Source: Caldisericia bacterium (lineage in GTDB: Bacteria > Caldisericota > Caldisericia > UBA6126). From it: a stretch of DNA of 48,973 nucleotides. This document shows positions 28,406 through 36,949 of this stretch, piece by piece. The number at the start of each line of letters is the position of its first letter. Position 1 is the first letter of the stretch. The position numbers and the translations under genes were made by a program. The DNA lies in the NCBI GenBank assembly GCA_028700655.1, contig JAQVSG010000008.1, positions 1 through 48,973 of the forward strand, given 5' to 3'. The notes beneath the pieces were generated by a model, which saw nothing but the letters and a program-made list of their open reading frames with translations, was not told where the DNA came from and searched no databases.

Positions 28406-30022
28406 ATGCAAAAAAAATTACAATGTTGTAACCAATTTTTTCTTCGTCGCGCGATAGTATGTTCAGGAATTCTTTTTTGTTTCTTTTCACTCTTTACACT
28501 TTGGGATTGCTCCCTTCTTTCTCAGAAAGACTCTTTTTTTTCCCAAGAAATGTTTTCTCCTTCCATGGTTTTTTTTGCGAATCCAGAAGGATTTGGTATT
28601 CGCGTATACCAACCTGAAAACGGAAAGGTTCAGGCATTAACAGAAGACAATGATGACTTCCCTTACTATTCTCCAGATCAACATCGTTTGTATTTTCTCC
28701 GCCGAAAAGATACATTGAATCCCTCCACTCAAAAAACCAATACAACCTTTCATGTTTGCTCTTTAGACCTTCATAGAGGTTCTACTCGATACATTTCTGA
28801 AATAACCATCTACACTCCTAGAAAAGACCGAAAAGACCAGATATTCTTTGTAGATCAAGGAAGGAAAATTGTGGTTTCACCTCTCAACTCATATCCCTTT
28901 ATAGTGGATACTGAAACAGGACAAAAAATGCCTCGTGAAAATGTTTGGACATATTATTCTCAAATCAATCAGTACGACTTAAAAGGGAACCGTCTCTTTG
29001 GAACTACAAACACAGATCCCTACAATCCCTATTTTCAGGATGTAAAACACATTCACGAAATGCTCCCTCAAAAAACTCTTTTTTGGTGGGAAGAAGGACG
29101 TTCTATTGAAACCATTCAAACAATGGAAGGTCCTGATAGTTACGAACGTTGGTTTTTTGGACTTGCATGGTCAGCTTCTTCCAATGCATTGTATTTTAGT
29201 CAAGATTCTATCTTGTATATGTGGGACGGTTTGCAATGCAATACAATCTCTCAAGGAGTTCATCCTTTTACCGTAAAAGAATCCTTCTGTGCAAAGGAAG
29301 TGTGCTCATTCCCATTTTTTAGACTGTATTCATGGATACCTTTAGAAAATGACAATGAATATCTTTTTGCTGAAAACAATCGTATGGCTTTGTATCAAGA
29401 TAATGAATTCCATACTATTAATAATAGTGAATTTCTGGGAGGACAAACAAAAGAAGAAGATCCCTACTACTTGTTTGATCATTTGGTGCTTCTTGGTGAA
29501 CTCGTGTATCCAGACCATACTTATATATTGGTTTCCACACAAAAAACCGAAAACGTTACACCAGAAACAATTGCAAAAGGAAACCAAAAACCTGATATTA
29601 TTAAAATTTTTAATTTTCATCCCACTGAAATTGATGGGACTATTGATCATTCTTTGTTTTTTAGTAACGGTTCATGGGATCTAACATTCCAGATGCAATT
29701 TTTAGCATCTCCTCCACAACCATACCCAGAAATAATATTGCGATATACAGCCTCAAACTTTGAAGGGAAAGAACGAATGCAGGCTGCTGGAAGAGCCATT
29801 CAATGGTTGGATGTATATTCCTATGATCCAGAACAGGATATGTATGTACAAGCCAATATGAAGTTTCCCTCTTTATTCAAAGATATAAAAGAACGGTTAG
29901 AAGATGTCTATGAGTTGGTAATCCAATCGAAAAGAGCTTCCAATCCACTCATGTGTGAAGAGGATATTCGTATTTTGGAAACCAAAATCAGAGAAGCTAG
30001 GAGTATCTCTCGCTCAAACTAG
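28406..30022 (+). CDS. Exported protein of unknown function, possible beta-propeller
   Basis: I do not recognise this 538-residue protein. Residues about 14-34 form a hydrophobic N-terminal segment, so it is exported or anchored. A cysteine follows at position 35, but TLWDC is not a good lipobox. The next 300 residues contain repeated short segments reminiscent of TolB-type propeller blades (for example YYSPDQHRLYFLRR and WSASSNALYFSQDS). The C-terminal part contains a helical segment rich in charge. The gene stands alone between the thioredoxin gene and the sigma/anti-sigma pair, with its own promoter. Its end is 15 bases from the convergent anti-sigma gene. Confidence 0.6.
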   Translation: MQKKLQCCNQFFLRRAIVCSGILFCFFSLFTLWDCSLLSQKDSFFSQEMFSPSMVFFANPEGFGIRVYQPENGKVQALTEDNDDFPYYSPDQHRLYFLRRKDTLNPSTQKTNTTFHVCSLDLHRGSTRYISEITIYTPRKDRKDQIFFVDQGRKIVVSPLNSYPFIVDTETGQKMPRENVWTYYSQINQYDLKGNRLFGTTNTDPYNPYFQDVKHIHEMLPQKTLFWWEEGRSIETIQTMEGPDSYERWFFGLAWSASSNALYFSQDSILYMWDGLQCNTISQGVHPFTVKESFCAKEVCSFPFFRLYSWIPLENDNEYLFAENNRMALYQDNEFHTINNSEFLGGQTKEEDPYYLFDHLVLLGELVYPDHTYILVSTQKTENVTPETIAKGNQKPDIIKIFNFHPTEIDGTIDHSLFFSNGSWDLTFQMQFLASPPQPYPEIILRYTASNFEGKERMQAAGRAIQWLDVYSYDPEQDMYVQANMKFPSLFKDIKERLEDVYELVIQSKRASNPLMCEEDIRILETKIREARSISRSN

Positions 30023-30037
30023 AAGGCTGTTTCTTCT

Positions 30038-31279
30038 TTACGGATGTAGCCTTTGTGTACGGTTTTTCATTTCAAGCATTTTCTTTCGAAGAGATTCTTG
30101 CGTTTTCTCTATTTCTTTTTTTAACTCGTCCGTACTCTGTTCCATTGCACTGTTTTCTTCGGGTATATTGTGTGTCTTTTGTTTTTGAAATACATCGATT
30201 GGTTTGTTTGGGGTACCCTTCTGAGAAGACTGGTTTTCTACTTGTAAGGACTCGTTAGTCGGGGTAAGAATGGAATAATCGATCATTTGATGATTGCCAC
30301 TTCGATCTGTGAAGGAAAGAATCTTAATGAGACAACCCGTTGTAACGGTAGAATCCATCATTAAAACATGAGAAAAATGAGAAGGAATCTTTAAAACAAC
30401 TCTCCTCCCGTCTTTCGCCCCTAAAACCAGGTGATCTTGTTGCAGGGATATTAAATATCCAATGAAGGATATGGGACCGTTGGGACGCAATGGTTTGATC
30501 TCTATTAAAAGAAGTTCATATCGATACTCTGCATAGTTGTACATAATTTTTATAGATACGGGGCTTCCTATTTGAAGAGTATCAAACAAGGTTGTTTCAC
30601 CTTGCACATAAATTGGATATGGGAATCGTTCAATAAAAAAACTGGAATTTTCAGAATTAATCTGCCGAACTCTTCCTTGAAGGGCAAATCCTTCCTTTGG
30701 GATTGTTTGGTAGGCAGCTTGAAAATCACGGAGAAATTGAACACACTGGTAGGGGGTTACATTGGAATGCCGAGTAATAACACCCCATTCAAGTCTATTG
30801 TTCCTCATTTGAACAAGATCTTGGACAGGAATATTTGCTTCTTTGGAAACCAATAGCAAAAAAACAGCATCGAAAGGAGGAATGTTATATATAAAACGAG
30901 TTTCTAGAAACTCCACGGGATCGATTCCATATTTCTGTTCTAAAAGAGACGAAATCATGTAAGGAGCAATCGATTGGTCATGAGACATAGTGGTCGAACT
31001 ATTCTTAAATTCATCCAAACTGCGGTTTAATTTGTAACTGTTATAAACATCAATAAGAGATCCTTTTTCGCTACCAAAAACGGGGAAAAATGTCGTAATA
31101 GAAATCAATAAAGCAAGAGTAACGGGAACTGCAAAGCGTCTCGTAAAAGTAGTAACTTTTCGAGTTTTTTTATGCGTCTCCACTCGGTCCATGACAGAAA
31201 GCAACATGTTGTCTTCTACAACATGTGCAGGAGCCATAGAATTCAAAAAGGTTTGTATTGATTTTTTTTCTTGATCCAT
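30038..31279 (-). CDS. Probable membrane-bound anti-sigma factor
   Basis: The 413-residue protein has a short cytoplasmic N-terminus, one transmembrane segment at about residues 48-67, and a large extracytoplasmic part. That part holds two OB-like beta modules reminiscent of DUF5666 (GRVRQINSENSSFFIERF and GYLISLQQDHLVLGAKDG) and a C-terminal charged coiled coil. No zinc-binding HxxxCxxC motif of the ZAS class is visible in the N-terminus. The assignment rests on its position. Its ATG overlaps the stop of the ECF sigma gene by one base (TAATG), the usual arrangement for a sigma factor with its membrane regulator. Confidence 0.6.
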   Translation of the reverse strand: MDQEKKSIQTFLNSMAPAHVVEDNMLLSVMDRVETHKKTRKVTTFTRRFAVPVTLALLISITTFFPVFGSEKGSLIDVYNSYKLNRSLDEFKNSSTTMSHDQSIAPYMISSLLEQKYGIDPVEFLETRFIYNIPPFDAVFLLLVSKEANIPVQDLVQMRNNRLEWGVITRHSNVTPYQCVQFLRDFQAAYQTIPKEGFALQGRVRQINSENSSFFIERFPYPIYVQGETTLFDTLQIGSPVSIKIMYNYAEYRYELLLIEIKPLRPNGPISFIGYLISLQQDHLVLGAKDGRRVVLKIPSHFSHVLMMDSTVTTGCLIKILSFTDRSGNHQMIDYSILTPTNESLQVENQSSQKGTPNKPIDVFQKQKTHNIPEENSAMEQSTDELKKEIEKTQESLRKKMLEMKNRTQRLHP

Positions 31280-31809
31280 TAGTTTTCTTCCTTGGTTTCA
31301 ATAATCTGCTTTAATTTCTTGGTAGCTCTATGAATTCTCACCTTTGCATTGGCAACAGATATATTCACAATGCGAGCAATTTCCTCTATCGTTAATTCCT
31401 GAAAATAACGCATTGTAATAAGCTCCCGATCTTTTGGACTAAGCTCTTTCATATAGCGCTGAATTTGCTGGGACTTTTCTTTGGTCTCACTAGACCGAGA
31501 TGGAATATTATCTAGCACAAAATCCTGGTTCGTATAGGCACGTCGGTTCTTTTTAATGTAGGTTCTTGTTTCATTCAGAATGATTCTCGAAAGCCACGGA
31601 TGAAAGGATCGGGTCATATCAAAAGAGACAAAATTGGAAAATACTTTAAAAAACACATTTTCCACTATATCGTCTGCTTCATCTTCATTTTTCAACATGA
31701 AAAAAGCAGATCGGAACACATAATTTTTATAGTACGAAAATACTTCAGCTTGTGCCATTCTATCACCATCTTTAGCAAATTGTAGTATTTCCCTGTCAAT
31801 TTCTATCAC
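31279..31809 (-). CDS. RNA polymerase ECF-type sigma factor
   Basis: From GTG 31809 the protein has 176 residues. Region 2 is visible as YYKNYVFRSAFFMLKNEDEA followed by VFFKVF and FHPWLSRI. Region 4 is visible as LSPKDRELITMRYFQELTIE and ISVANAKVRIHRATKKL, which contains the helix-turn-helix. There is no region 1 or 3, as expected for the ECF class. A TTG 13 codons upstream is also in frame but would lie inside the proposed promoter, so I prefer the GTG. The gene probably directs envelope-stress or surface genes and is controlled by the adjoining membrane protein. Confidence 0.92.
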   Translation of the reverse strand: MIEIDREILQFAKDGDRMAQAEVFSYYKNYVFRSAFFMLKNEDEADDIVENVFFKVFSNFVSFDMTRSFHPWLSRIILNETRTYIKKNRRAYTNQDFVLDNIPSRSSETKEKSQQIQRYMKELSPKDRELITMRYFQELTIEEIARIVNISVANAKVRIHRATKKLKQIIETKEEN

Positions 31810-31833
31810 GGTTAACCATCTTTCTGTATTTAG

Positions 31834-31859
31834 TACAATTTGAATCAAGTTTTGTTACA
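31834..31859 (-). promoter_or_regulatory. Possible ECF-type autoregulatory promoter
   Basis: On the minus strand TGTAAC (31854-31859) is followed by exactly 16 bases and TGTA (31834-31837). This resembles the TGAAAC-N16-CGTA pattern of SigW-like ECF promoters. Transcription would begin about 17 bases before the GTG start of the sigma gene, consistent with a sigma factor that controls its own operon. Confidence 0.4.
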
Positions 31860-31889
31860 CTATTTTTATTCTTTTTTCAAGGAAGTAAT

Positions 31890-33125
31890 ATGAACCGACT
31901 CCTAGCAAACAGTATAGAAAAAATTGTATCGAAAGAAGGGGAAAAATTTGTCCATTTATCCCCAGGATTCGATTCCACAACACTACGTTTTAACAAGGCA
32001 TCAAAACCCTCTTTATACATACATATTCCTTTCTGTCAAAAATTGTGTCCGTACTGTTCTTTTAATCGATATGTATACAACGAAGAATTGGCCATTCAGT
32101 ATTTTCAATCCCTAAACAAAGAATTGCAATATTACAAAAACAAAGGGTTTGATTTCCAAGAGGTTTATTTTGGAGGAGGAACTCCCACGATCAACTTATC
32201 CCTTCTCACCTCTTGTATAGAAAAACTACAAAGCTTGTTTTCCATTCAGGAAATTTCAGTTGAAGCAAACCCCAGTGATTTATCAGAACCCACAATATTA
32301 CAGCTCCAACATAGTGGAGTTCAGCGTCTGTCTATTGGAGTTCAAAGCTTTAAAGATACCTTGTTACTTGCGATGGGAAGACGTTCTCATACATCCCAAG
32401 AAGCAGTTTCCTCAGTGGAAAGAGCTCTTTCCCATTTTCAAACCATCAATATTGATTGTATTTTTAATTTCCCCAATCAAACTTTAGAAGACCTTTACAA
32501 TGACATTCAAATGGTAAAAAAGATCGGAGTGAACCAGGCCACTTTTTACCCCTTAATGCCATCCCCCCACAAAAAAAGCGCGATGGAAAGAAGGTTTCAA
32601 ACCATCGATACCAAAAGAGAATACTCTTTTTATCAATTGTTACAAAATGAGATGAAAAAGGACTTCCAACCCTCCACATGTTGGTGCTTTTCAAAAGGGG
32701 ATCAACGAATTGATGAATACATTATTCATCACCCCGAGTATGTAGGCATTGGTGCTGGTTCTGTTGGTTTTTTACAAGAGACTTTTTATGTAAACACATT
32801 TCACCCCACAAGCTACATTGAGCAAGTCCAAAAGAATCAGGTATCTATTGTCATGCACAAAAAAGCAACAAAAAAAGAAGCCGCTCGATATTTTATGCTC
32901 ACTCAACTTTTTGGAATGAAATTGGATGCGAAGGCCCTCTACAATCGATATCAAAATTCGATTGCAACAGAATTGCTTTTGCTTCAAGTGAGTTCCATTG
33001 TCAATAAAAGGGGACATTTCTACTATACAACCGAGGTAGGGATGTACTACATTGGTTTAATGATGAAACATTTCTTTATAGGTCTTAATACTTTACGAGA
33101 GATATGCATTCAAAATGGGGTATAA
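31890..33125 (+). CDS. Coproporphyrinogen III oxidase-family radical SAM protein (HemW/ChuW-like)
   Basis: The 411-residue protein has the radical SAM cluster motif CQKLCPYC (Cys-x3-Cys-x2-Cys) after LYIHIPF. Next come VYFGGGTPT, ISVEANPSDL, and RLSIGVQSFKD, all typical of the HemN/HemW superfamily. Later segments FYPLMPSP, CWCFSKGD and IDEYIIHHPEYVGIGAGS differ from standard HemW. They suggest a subfamily that may act in haem handling or another radical reaction. A 35-residue extension precedes the core. An AAGGAAG ribosome site precedes the ATG. It is divergent from the sigma gene. True substrate unknown. Confidence 0.75.
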   Translation: MNRLLANSIEKIVSKEGEKFVHLSPGFDSTTLRFNKASKPSLYIHIPFCQKLCPYCSFNRYVYNEELAIQYFQSLNKELQYYKNKGFDFQEVYFGGGTPTINLSLLTSCIEKLQSLFSIQEISVEANPSDLSEPTILQLQHSGVQRLSIGVQSFKDTLLLAMGRRSHTSQEAVSSVERALSHFQTINIDCIFNFPNQTLEDLYNDIQMVKKIGVNQATFYPLMPSPHKKSAMERRFQTIDTKREYSFYQLLQNEMKKDFQPSTCWCFSKGDQRIDEYIIHHPEYVGIGAGSVGFLQETFYVNTFHPTSYIEQVQKNQVSIVMHKKATKKEAARYFMLTQLFGMKLDAKALYNRYQNSIATELLLLQVSSIVNKRGHFYYTTEVGMYYIGLMMKHFFIGLNTLREICIQNGV

Positions 33126-33142
33126 GAGTGTCACTTTTTGGA

Positions 33143-33170
33143 TTGCCAAAATTGTGTGAATTCGTAGAAT
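33143..33170 (+). promoter_or_regulatory. Promoter of the seven-gene run beginning with the TlpA-like lipoprotein
   Basis: TTGCCA (33143-33148, 5 of 6) is followed by 16 bp and TAGAAT (33165-33170, 5 of 6). It lies in the 76-base gap after the radical SAM gene. A leader of about 25 bases then carries the AGGGGGT ribosome site of the gene starting at 33202. Confidence 0.6.
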
Positions 33171-33201
33171 AAAAGAATACTTTACCGTAGGGGGTAGTTT
33201 G

Positions 33202-33816
33202 ATGAAAAAAATTGTTTCTATTGTTGTTATGTTTTTGATGGTAATCGGTCTTAGCGCTTCAATGACGGGCTGTAATGATAATACTTCAGACAATGGCGGT
33301 CAAGTCATAAAAAATGGCGGTAGTGGTGGAGGAATTATTTCTCCAGAAGAAGCTAGAGATGCTGGTGATTGGACACTTCCTATTGTAGCCAATCCCAACC
33401 CTGCTTTAGGAATTGTTGAAGAAGTTGCCTTACAAGCTCTTATTGATAACCCTGATGTAAAATTGATTCTTGTTGATTTTTGGGCTACTTGGTGTGAACC
33501 TTGCAAAGAAGAAATGCCTTATTTAGAAAAAATCTATCAAGAATATAAAGACAAGGGTTTGGAATGTCTAGTCATCACCATAGATTCTAGCAAAGCACTT
33601 GAACCTCAGATTCTAAAAGATATAGAACATCTTAATGTTTCCTATCCCATCCCTTGGGACTTAGATTCCTCAGTAAAAAGCTCGTATGGAATTCAAGCCA
33701 TTCCTGTTACGTATCTCATTGATAAAAATGGTAAAATCCGTTACGAACATTCTGGTTTTACTCTTGCACTTATGGACCACTTATGGGAAGCAGTAGAGGA
33801 ATTGATTAACGAGTAA
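33202..33816 (+). CDS. TlpA/ResA-like thioredoxin-fold lipoprotein
   Basis: The 204-residue protein starts at ATG 33202 with AGGGGGT upstream. A signal peptide ends in a canonical lipobox (SMTGC, lipid-modified Cys24) and is followed by a flexible Gly/Asn/Ser-rich linker. The thioredoxin fold carries WCEPC (Cys98 and Cys101) after LVDFWAT, and the cis-proline segment is IQAIPVTYLIDKNGKI. It is probably a membrane-anchored thiol-disulfide reductase outside the cytoplasmic membrane. It is the first gene of a long plus-strand run, and its stop overlaps the rsmD start (TAATG). Confidence 0.9.
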   Translation: MKKIVSIVVMFLMVIGLSASMTGCNDNTSDNGGQVIKNGGSGGGIISPEEARDAGDWTLPIVANPNPALGIVEEVALQALIDNPDVKLILVDFWATWCEPCKEEMPYLEKIYQEYKDKGLECLVITIDSSKALEPQILKDIEHLNVSYPIPWDLDSSVKSSYGIQAIPVTYLIDKNGKIRYEHSGFTLALMDHLWEAVEELINE

Positions 33817-34373
33817 TGAAGATTATTTCTGGGAATAGGCGCGGGAAAACCCTTGTTTCTCCCGCGCATCTCCCTTTAAGACCTACATCAAACAAGGTCC
33901 GGGAAGCTCTCTTTAATATTTTACGGCAAGAGATTCCGGACTGTTTTTTTTTGGATTTGTTTGCAGGTACAGGAGCAATAGGTATTAATGCCATTAGCGA
34001 AGGAGCCAAAAAAGCCTATTTTGTAGAAAAAAACCCTACCTGCTTGCGTACAATTCAGAAAAATCTTTTACAAGCTAATATTTCAGAAAACTACTTTCTC
34101 CTTTTTCGAGAAACAGCAGAATATTTTCTTACACACCGCAAAATTGATCCGTTCCACTTTATTTTTCTCGACCCCCCATATAACTACTCCACAGATCAAT
34201 ATCTATTTCTTTTGCAAAAAATTGCTACAAAAATGAATCCCTGTTGTACAATTGTTCTTGAACATACACAAAAAAGTGAAATTCAAACGATTTCCAATGC
34301 GTTAGGTTTAGATTGTGAGGAACGTAATTATGGTCGAACCAAGCTTGCCATCCTTCGAAGAATGCAGCAATGA
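33816..34373 (+). CDS. rsmD: 16S rRNA (guanine(966)-N(2))-methyltransferase
   Basis: RsmD methylates G966 in the 16S rRNA of the 30S subunit. The 185-residue protein has the family N-terminus (MKIISGNRRGKTL and RPTSNKVREALFNIL), the SAM-binding LDLFAGTGAIGI, and the catalytic LDPPYN motif. Length is normal. It overlaps the lipoprotein gene by one base and coaD by 44 bases. The rsmD-coaD pair is conserved in many bacteria. Confidence 0.95.
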   Translation: MKIISGNRRGKTLVSPAHLPLRPTSNKVREALFNILRQEIPDCFFLDLFAGTGAIGINAISEGAKKAYFVEKNPTCLRTIQKNLLQANISENYFLLFRETAEYFLTHRKIDPFHFIFLDPPYNYSTDQYLFLLQKIATKMNPCCTIVLEHTQKSEIQTISNALGLDCEERNYGRTKLAILRRMQQ

Positions 34374-34842
34374 AAAAGCTGTTTACCCTGGTAGCTTTGA
34401 CCCTTTAACATATGGTCATTTGGACATTATAAAAAGATCCCTCCATTATTTCCAGAATCTTGTCGTTCTTATTGCAGAAAATCGCAAAAAAACCCCCTTT
34501 CTTTCAATTGAAGAAAGAGTGGGTCTTTTACAAAAATATTTTCACAACGATTCTCGCATCCACGTTGAAGTGTGGAAAGGACTTTTGGTTGACTATATGA
34601 AACAAAAGGATATACCCGTTTGTATCCGTGGTCTACGGGTACTCTCTGATTTTGAAAATGAATTTCAAATGGCGATCACCAACAAACAAATCTACCCCGA
34701 CTTTGAGGTTCTTTTCTTTATGAGTAATATGCAACATGCAAACTTAAGCTCCTCTATGGTAAAAGAAATGATTCATTTTCAAGGGAATATTCGACTGTTT
34801 GTTCCAGATATTGTGGCTGAACACTTAGAGAAAAGGAGATAA
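34330..34842 (+). CDS. coaD: Phosphopantetheine adenylyltransferase
   Basis: CoaD forms dephospho-CoA from 4'-phosphopantetheine and ATP. The protein has AVYPGSFDPLTYGHLDII with the HxGH-type nucleotidyl-transfer motif (here TYGH). It also has RGLRVLSDFENEFQMA and the late SSSMVKE block. From ATG 34330 it has 170 residues, about 10 more than usual, because the N-terminal 16 residues are read from within the end of rsmD. A GAGGA site lies 8 bases before this ATG, and a GTG five codons earlier is less likely. AcpS, which uses CoA, is also in this window. Confidence 0.94.
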   Translation: MVEPSLPSFEECSNEKAVYPGSFDPLTYGHLDIIKRSLHYFQNLVVLIAENRKKTPFLSIEERVGLLQKYFHNDSRIHVEVWKGLLVDYMKQKDIPVCIRGLRVLSDFENEFQMAITNKQIYPDFEVLFFMSNMQHANLSSSMVKEMIHFQGNIRLFVPDIVAEHLEKRR

Positions 34843-34843
34843 T

Positions 34844-35323
34844 ATGAGTATCATTGATTCTTTGGACCGACTTGTTTCCATACTAGAAAATGCAAAGAAT
34901 GTTCCTTTAACCGGAACCGTCATCGTGAACAAAGAAATCTTGGAAGAAATTGTTGAAACCATCCGGAAAAATTACCCCCATGAAATCAAAAAAGGTCAAA
35001 ATATCCTTCTTGAACGCTCCGAGATACTCGAATCTGCAAGACAAGAAGCGGCCACTATCATAGAGGATACTAAGCATCATCAAAGAGAACTGATCAACAA
35101 AGAAGAAATTGTTCAGTTGGCCAATCAAAAAGCCCTTGAGTTAAAAGAAAAGACCAAAAAAGAATGCATAAAACTATTACAGGATCTTCACAAAACATTT
35201 CGATCTCTTATTAAGCAGCAAGACGAAGATCAAATAAAACGTCGGGAATACATCCATGAATCCTATCAAGCTGTTTTAAACCAAATGGAACAGTTTAAAA
35301 AAACCCACATCGATCAGTTGTAA
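34844..35323 (+). CDS. Small coiled-coil protein of the coaD-associated family
   Basis: The 159-residue protein has no signal or membrane segment. A short N-terminal globular part (SLDRLVSILENAKNVPLTG) is followed by a long charged coiled coil with ILESARQEAATIIEDTK, resembling ATP synthase b subunits or DivIVA-like rods. From memory, similar proteins of about 160 residues lie next to coaD in many Clostridia, often annotated simply as ATPase; their function is unknown. The gene starts one base after coaD with an AAGGAGA site and is 3 bases from the peptidase gene. Confidence 0.7.
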   Translation: MSIIDSLDRLVSILENAKNVPLTGTVIVNKEILEEIVETIRKNYPHEIKKGQNILLERSEILESARQEAATIIEDTKHHQRELINKEEIVQLANQKALELKEKTKKECIKLLQDLHKTFRSLIKQQDEDQIKRREYIHESYQAVLNQMEQFKKTHIDQL

Positions 35324-35326
35324 GCC

Positions 35327-36949
35327 ATGAAACTCTTCACCGTAATCCTTGCTACGATCCAGTTAGTTTTTTCCTTTCCATCTCCTACACCCATTCAAAC
35401 TAACACATCTCCTCTACAAATGCACAGGCTTTCTTATTATCAGTATGTTAGCTCACAAACCTCTGCCAAAAATGCTCTTGCTACAATTCATACTCTTTGC
35501 TCCCAAGATTTCACGGGAAGACAATCCGGGACCGTAGGATGTGAACATTCTGCGGATTGGATTACACAATACATGGAACAACTTCATTTACAGCCCTGTC
35601 AATTAGAAAGCCCCGGGAGCTATCTACAGAATTTTTCGGTTCCACTGGTTCAAATAGAGACTCCAACAAAATGCTTGTATCATGGAAATCCTGTCACAGA
35701 ATTCGAGTACCGCAACGAGTTTTATCCCTATTTAAAAAGTGACTCGGGCTTCCACAAATCAGAGGGTGTTTTTGCAGGTTTTGGGATACAAACATCCGAT
35801 TACGATGACTATGCGAATACCGATGTCAAAGATAAAGTGGTGATTGTTTTAAGCGGTCAACCCTCTTTTCTTTCTTCTTTGCCCTATGTCGATCATGCAA
35901 ACATTCAACAAAAAATTGCAAATGCAAAAAAGAAGGGCGCAAAAGCAGTTCTCATTGTTAACCAAAACGCTGATTCTACATCGGTAAATTGGGAAAAAAA
36001 AGAAGTGTACGACCCCGGAACGATTCTAGGCATTCTGATTGGTTTTTTATCGCTTGCTGCTGCTGAAATCATATTTCAAGACTATTCGCTTTCGACCGAT
36101 ATGATTATCAATACCATCGAATCTTCTAAAAAACCCTTCACGTTTACAATTCTTGAATCCTTAGAAATAGAAATTACCATATCTAAAGAAGAAGAAACTA
36201 CCTCCAATGTGATTGGTTTTATTCCTTCACAAACCCCAACGCTTTCATCGTTTCTCATCACCGCACATTACGATCATCTTGGACAGGATTCTATCAATGA
36301 TGCTTATTATTTTGGAGCCAATGACAATGCTTCTGGTGTCTCTGTTATGCTAGAAATAGCCAGAACTTTTCAAGACATATTTTTTACAACTAATATCCAT
36401 ATTGTTTTTATCGCTTTTAGCGGAGAAGAAGAAGGATTGATCGGTTCCAAATGGTACGTAGAACACCCCTTATTTCCCTTGGATGAAATAGTAGGCGTCA
36501 TTAATCTTGATATGGTTGGTGTAGGAGATTCCTCCTTAATAGCAGGAACAGATGATCATTTCTACCCAGAATTGTGCGATAGCATACAAGAAGCATCGGA
36601 TACGCTAGACATTCCCATAGAATTCACTCCAGGAGGTTTATGGAGCGGTTCTGATCAGTACTACTTCCACAAAAATAATGTTCCGTGTGTTTTCTTTTGG
36701 AAAAGTGGAACCAATGTGTGGGAAACATACCACACTCCAAGAGATATTCCTAGCCTAATCATTGTCGAAAACTTGCAAGAAACCTTGCAAATTTGTGCAT
36801 ATACTACATTATCCATGATTCATCCTGATTTTTTATTCTTTCCTTCACCCCCTCTCGAAATAGTTCATAGTGAATACTATTTGGAGAGTATCCATAAGAA
36901 CGATTTCCCTTTACTTTCTCATTATTTTGGCTATCAATTTGAAACATGA
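35327..36949 (+). CDS. M28-family zinc aminopeptidase with PA domain, secreted
   Basis: The 540-residue protein has a short signal peptide (about 1-17). A protease-associated (PA) domain lies at about 120-240, with YANTDVKDKVVIV. An M28 peptidase domain follows from about 290 to 500. Zinc ligands are visible as HYDH (near residue 313), the Asp in GANDNASG (near 332), SGEEEG (near 366), NLDMVG (near 394), and the late His in YHTPRD (near 468). It should remove N-terminal residues from peptides outside the cytoplasm. Its stop overlaps the start of the GerMN gene by 4 bases. Confidence 0.88.
   Translation: MKLFTVILATIQLVFSFPSPTPIQTNTSPLQMHRLSYYQYVSSQTSAKNALATIHTLCSQDFTGRQSGTVGCEHSADWITQYMEQLHLQPCQLESPGSYLQNFSVPLVQIETPTKCLYHGNPVTEFEYRNEFYPYLKSDSGFHKSEGVFAGFGIQTSDYDDYANTDVKDKVVIVLSGQPSFLSSLPYVDHANIQQKIANAKKKGAKAVLIVNQNADSTSVNWEKKEVYDPGTILGILIGFLSLAAAEIIFQDYSLSTDMIINTIESSKKPFTFTILESLEIEITISKEEETTSNVIGFIPSQTPTLSSFLITAHYDHLGQDSINDAYYFGANDNASGVSVMLEIARTFQDIFFTTNIHIVFIAFSGEEEGLIGSKWYVEHPLFPLDEIVGVINLDMVGVGDSSLIAGTDDHFYPELCDSIQEASDTLDIPIEFTPGGLWSGSDQYYFHKNNVPCVFFWKSGTNVWETYHTPRDIPSLIIVENLQETLQICAYTTLSMIHPDFLFFPSPPLEIVHSEYYLESIHKNDFPLLSHYFGYQFET

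Noticed and set aside
31810-31848. TTG start giving a sigma factor 13 residues longer
   Set aside because: This codon would lie between the proposed -35 and -10 of the gene's own promoter, and has no ribosome site.
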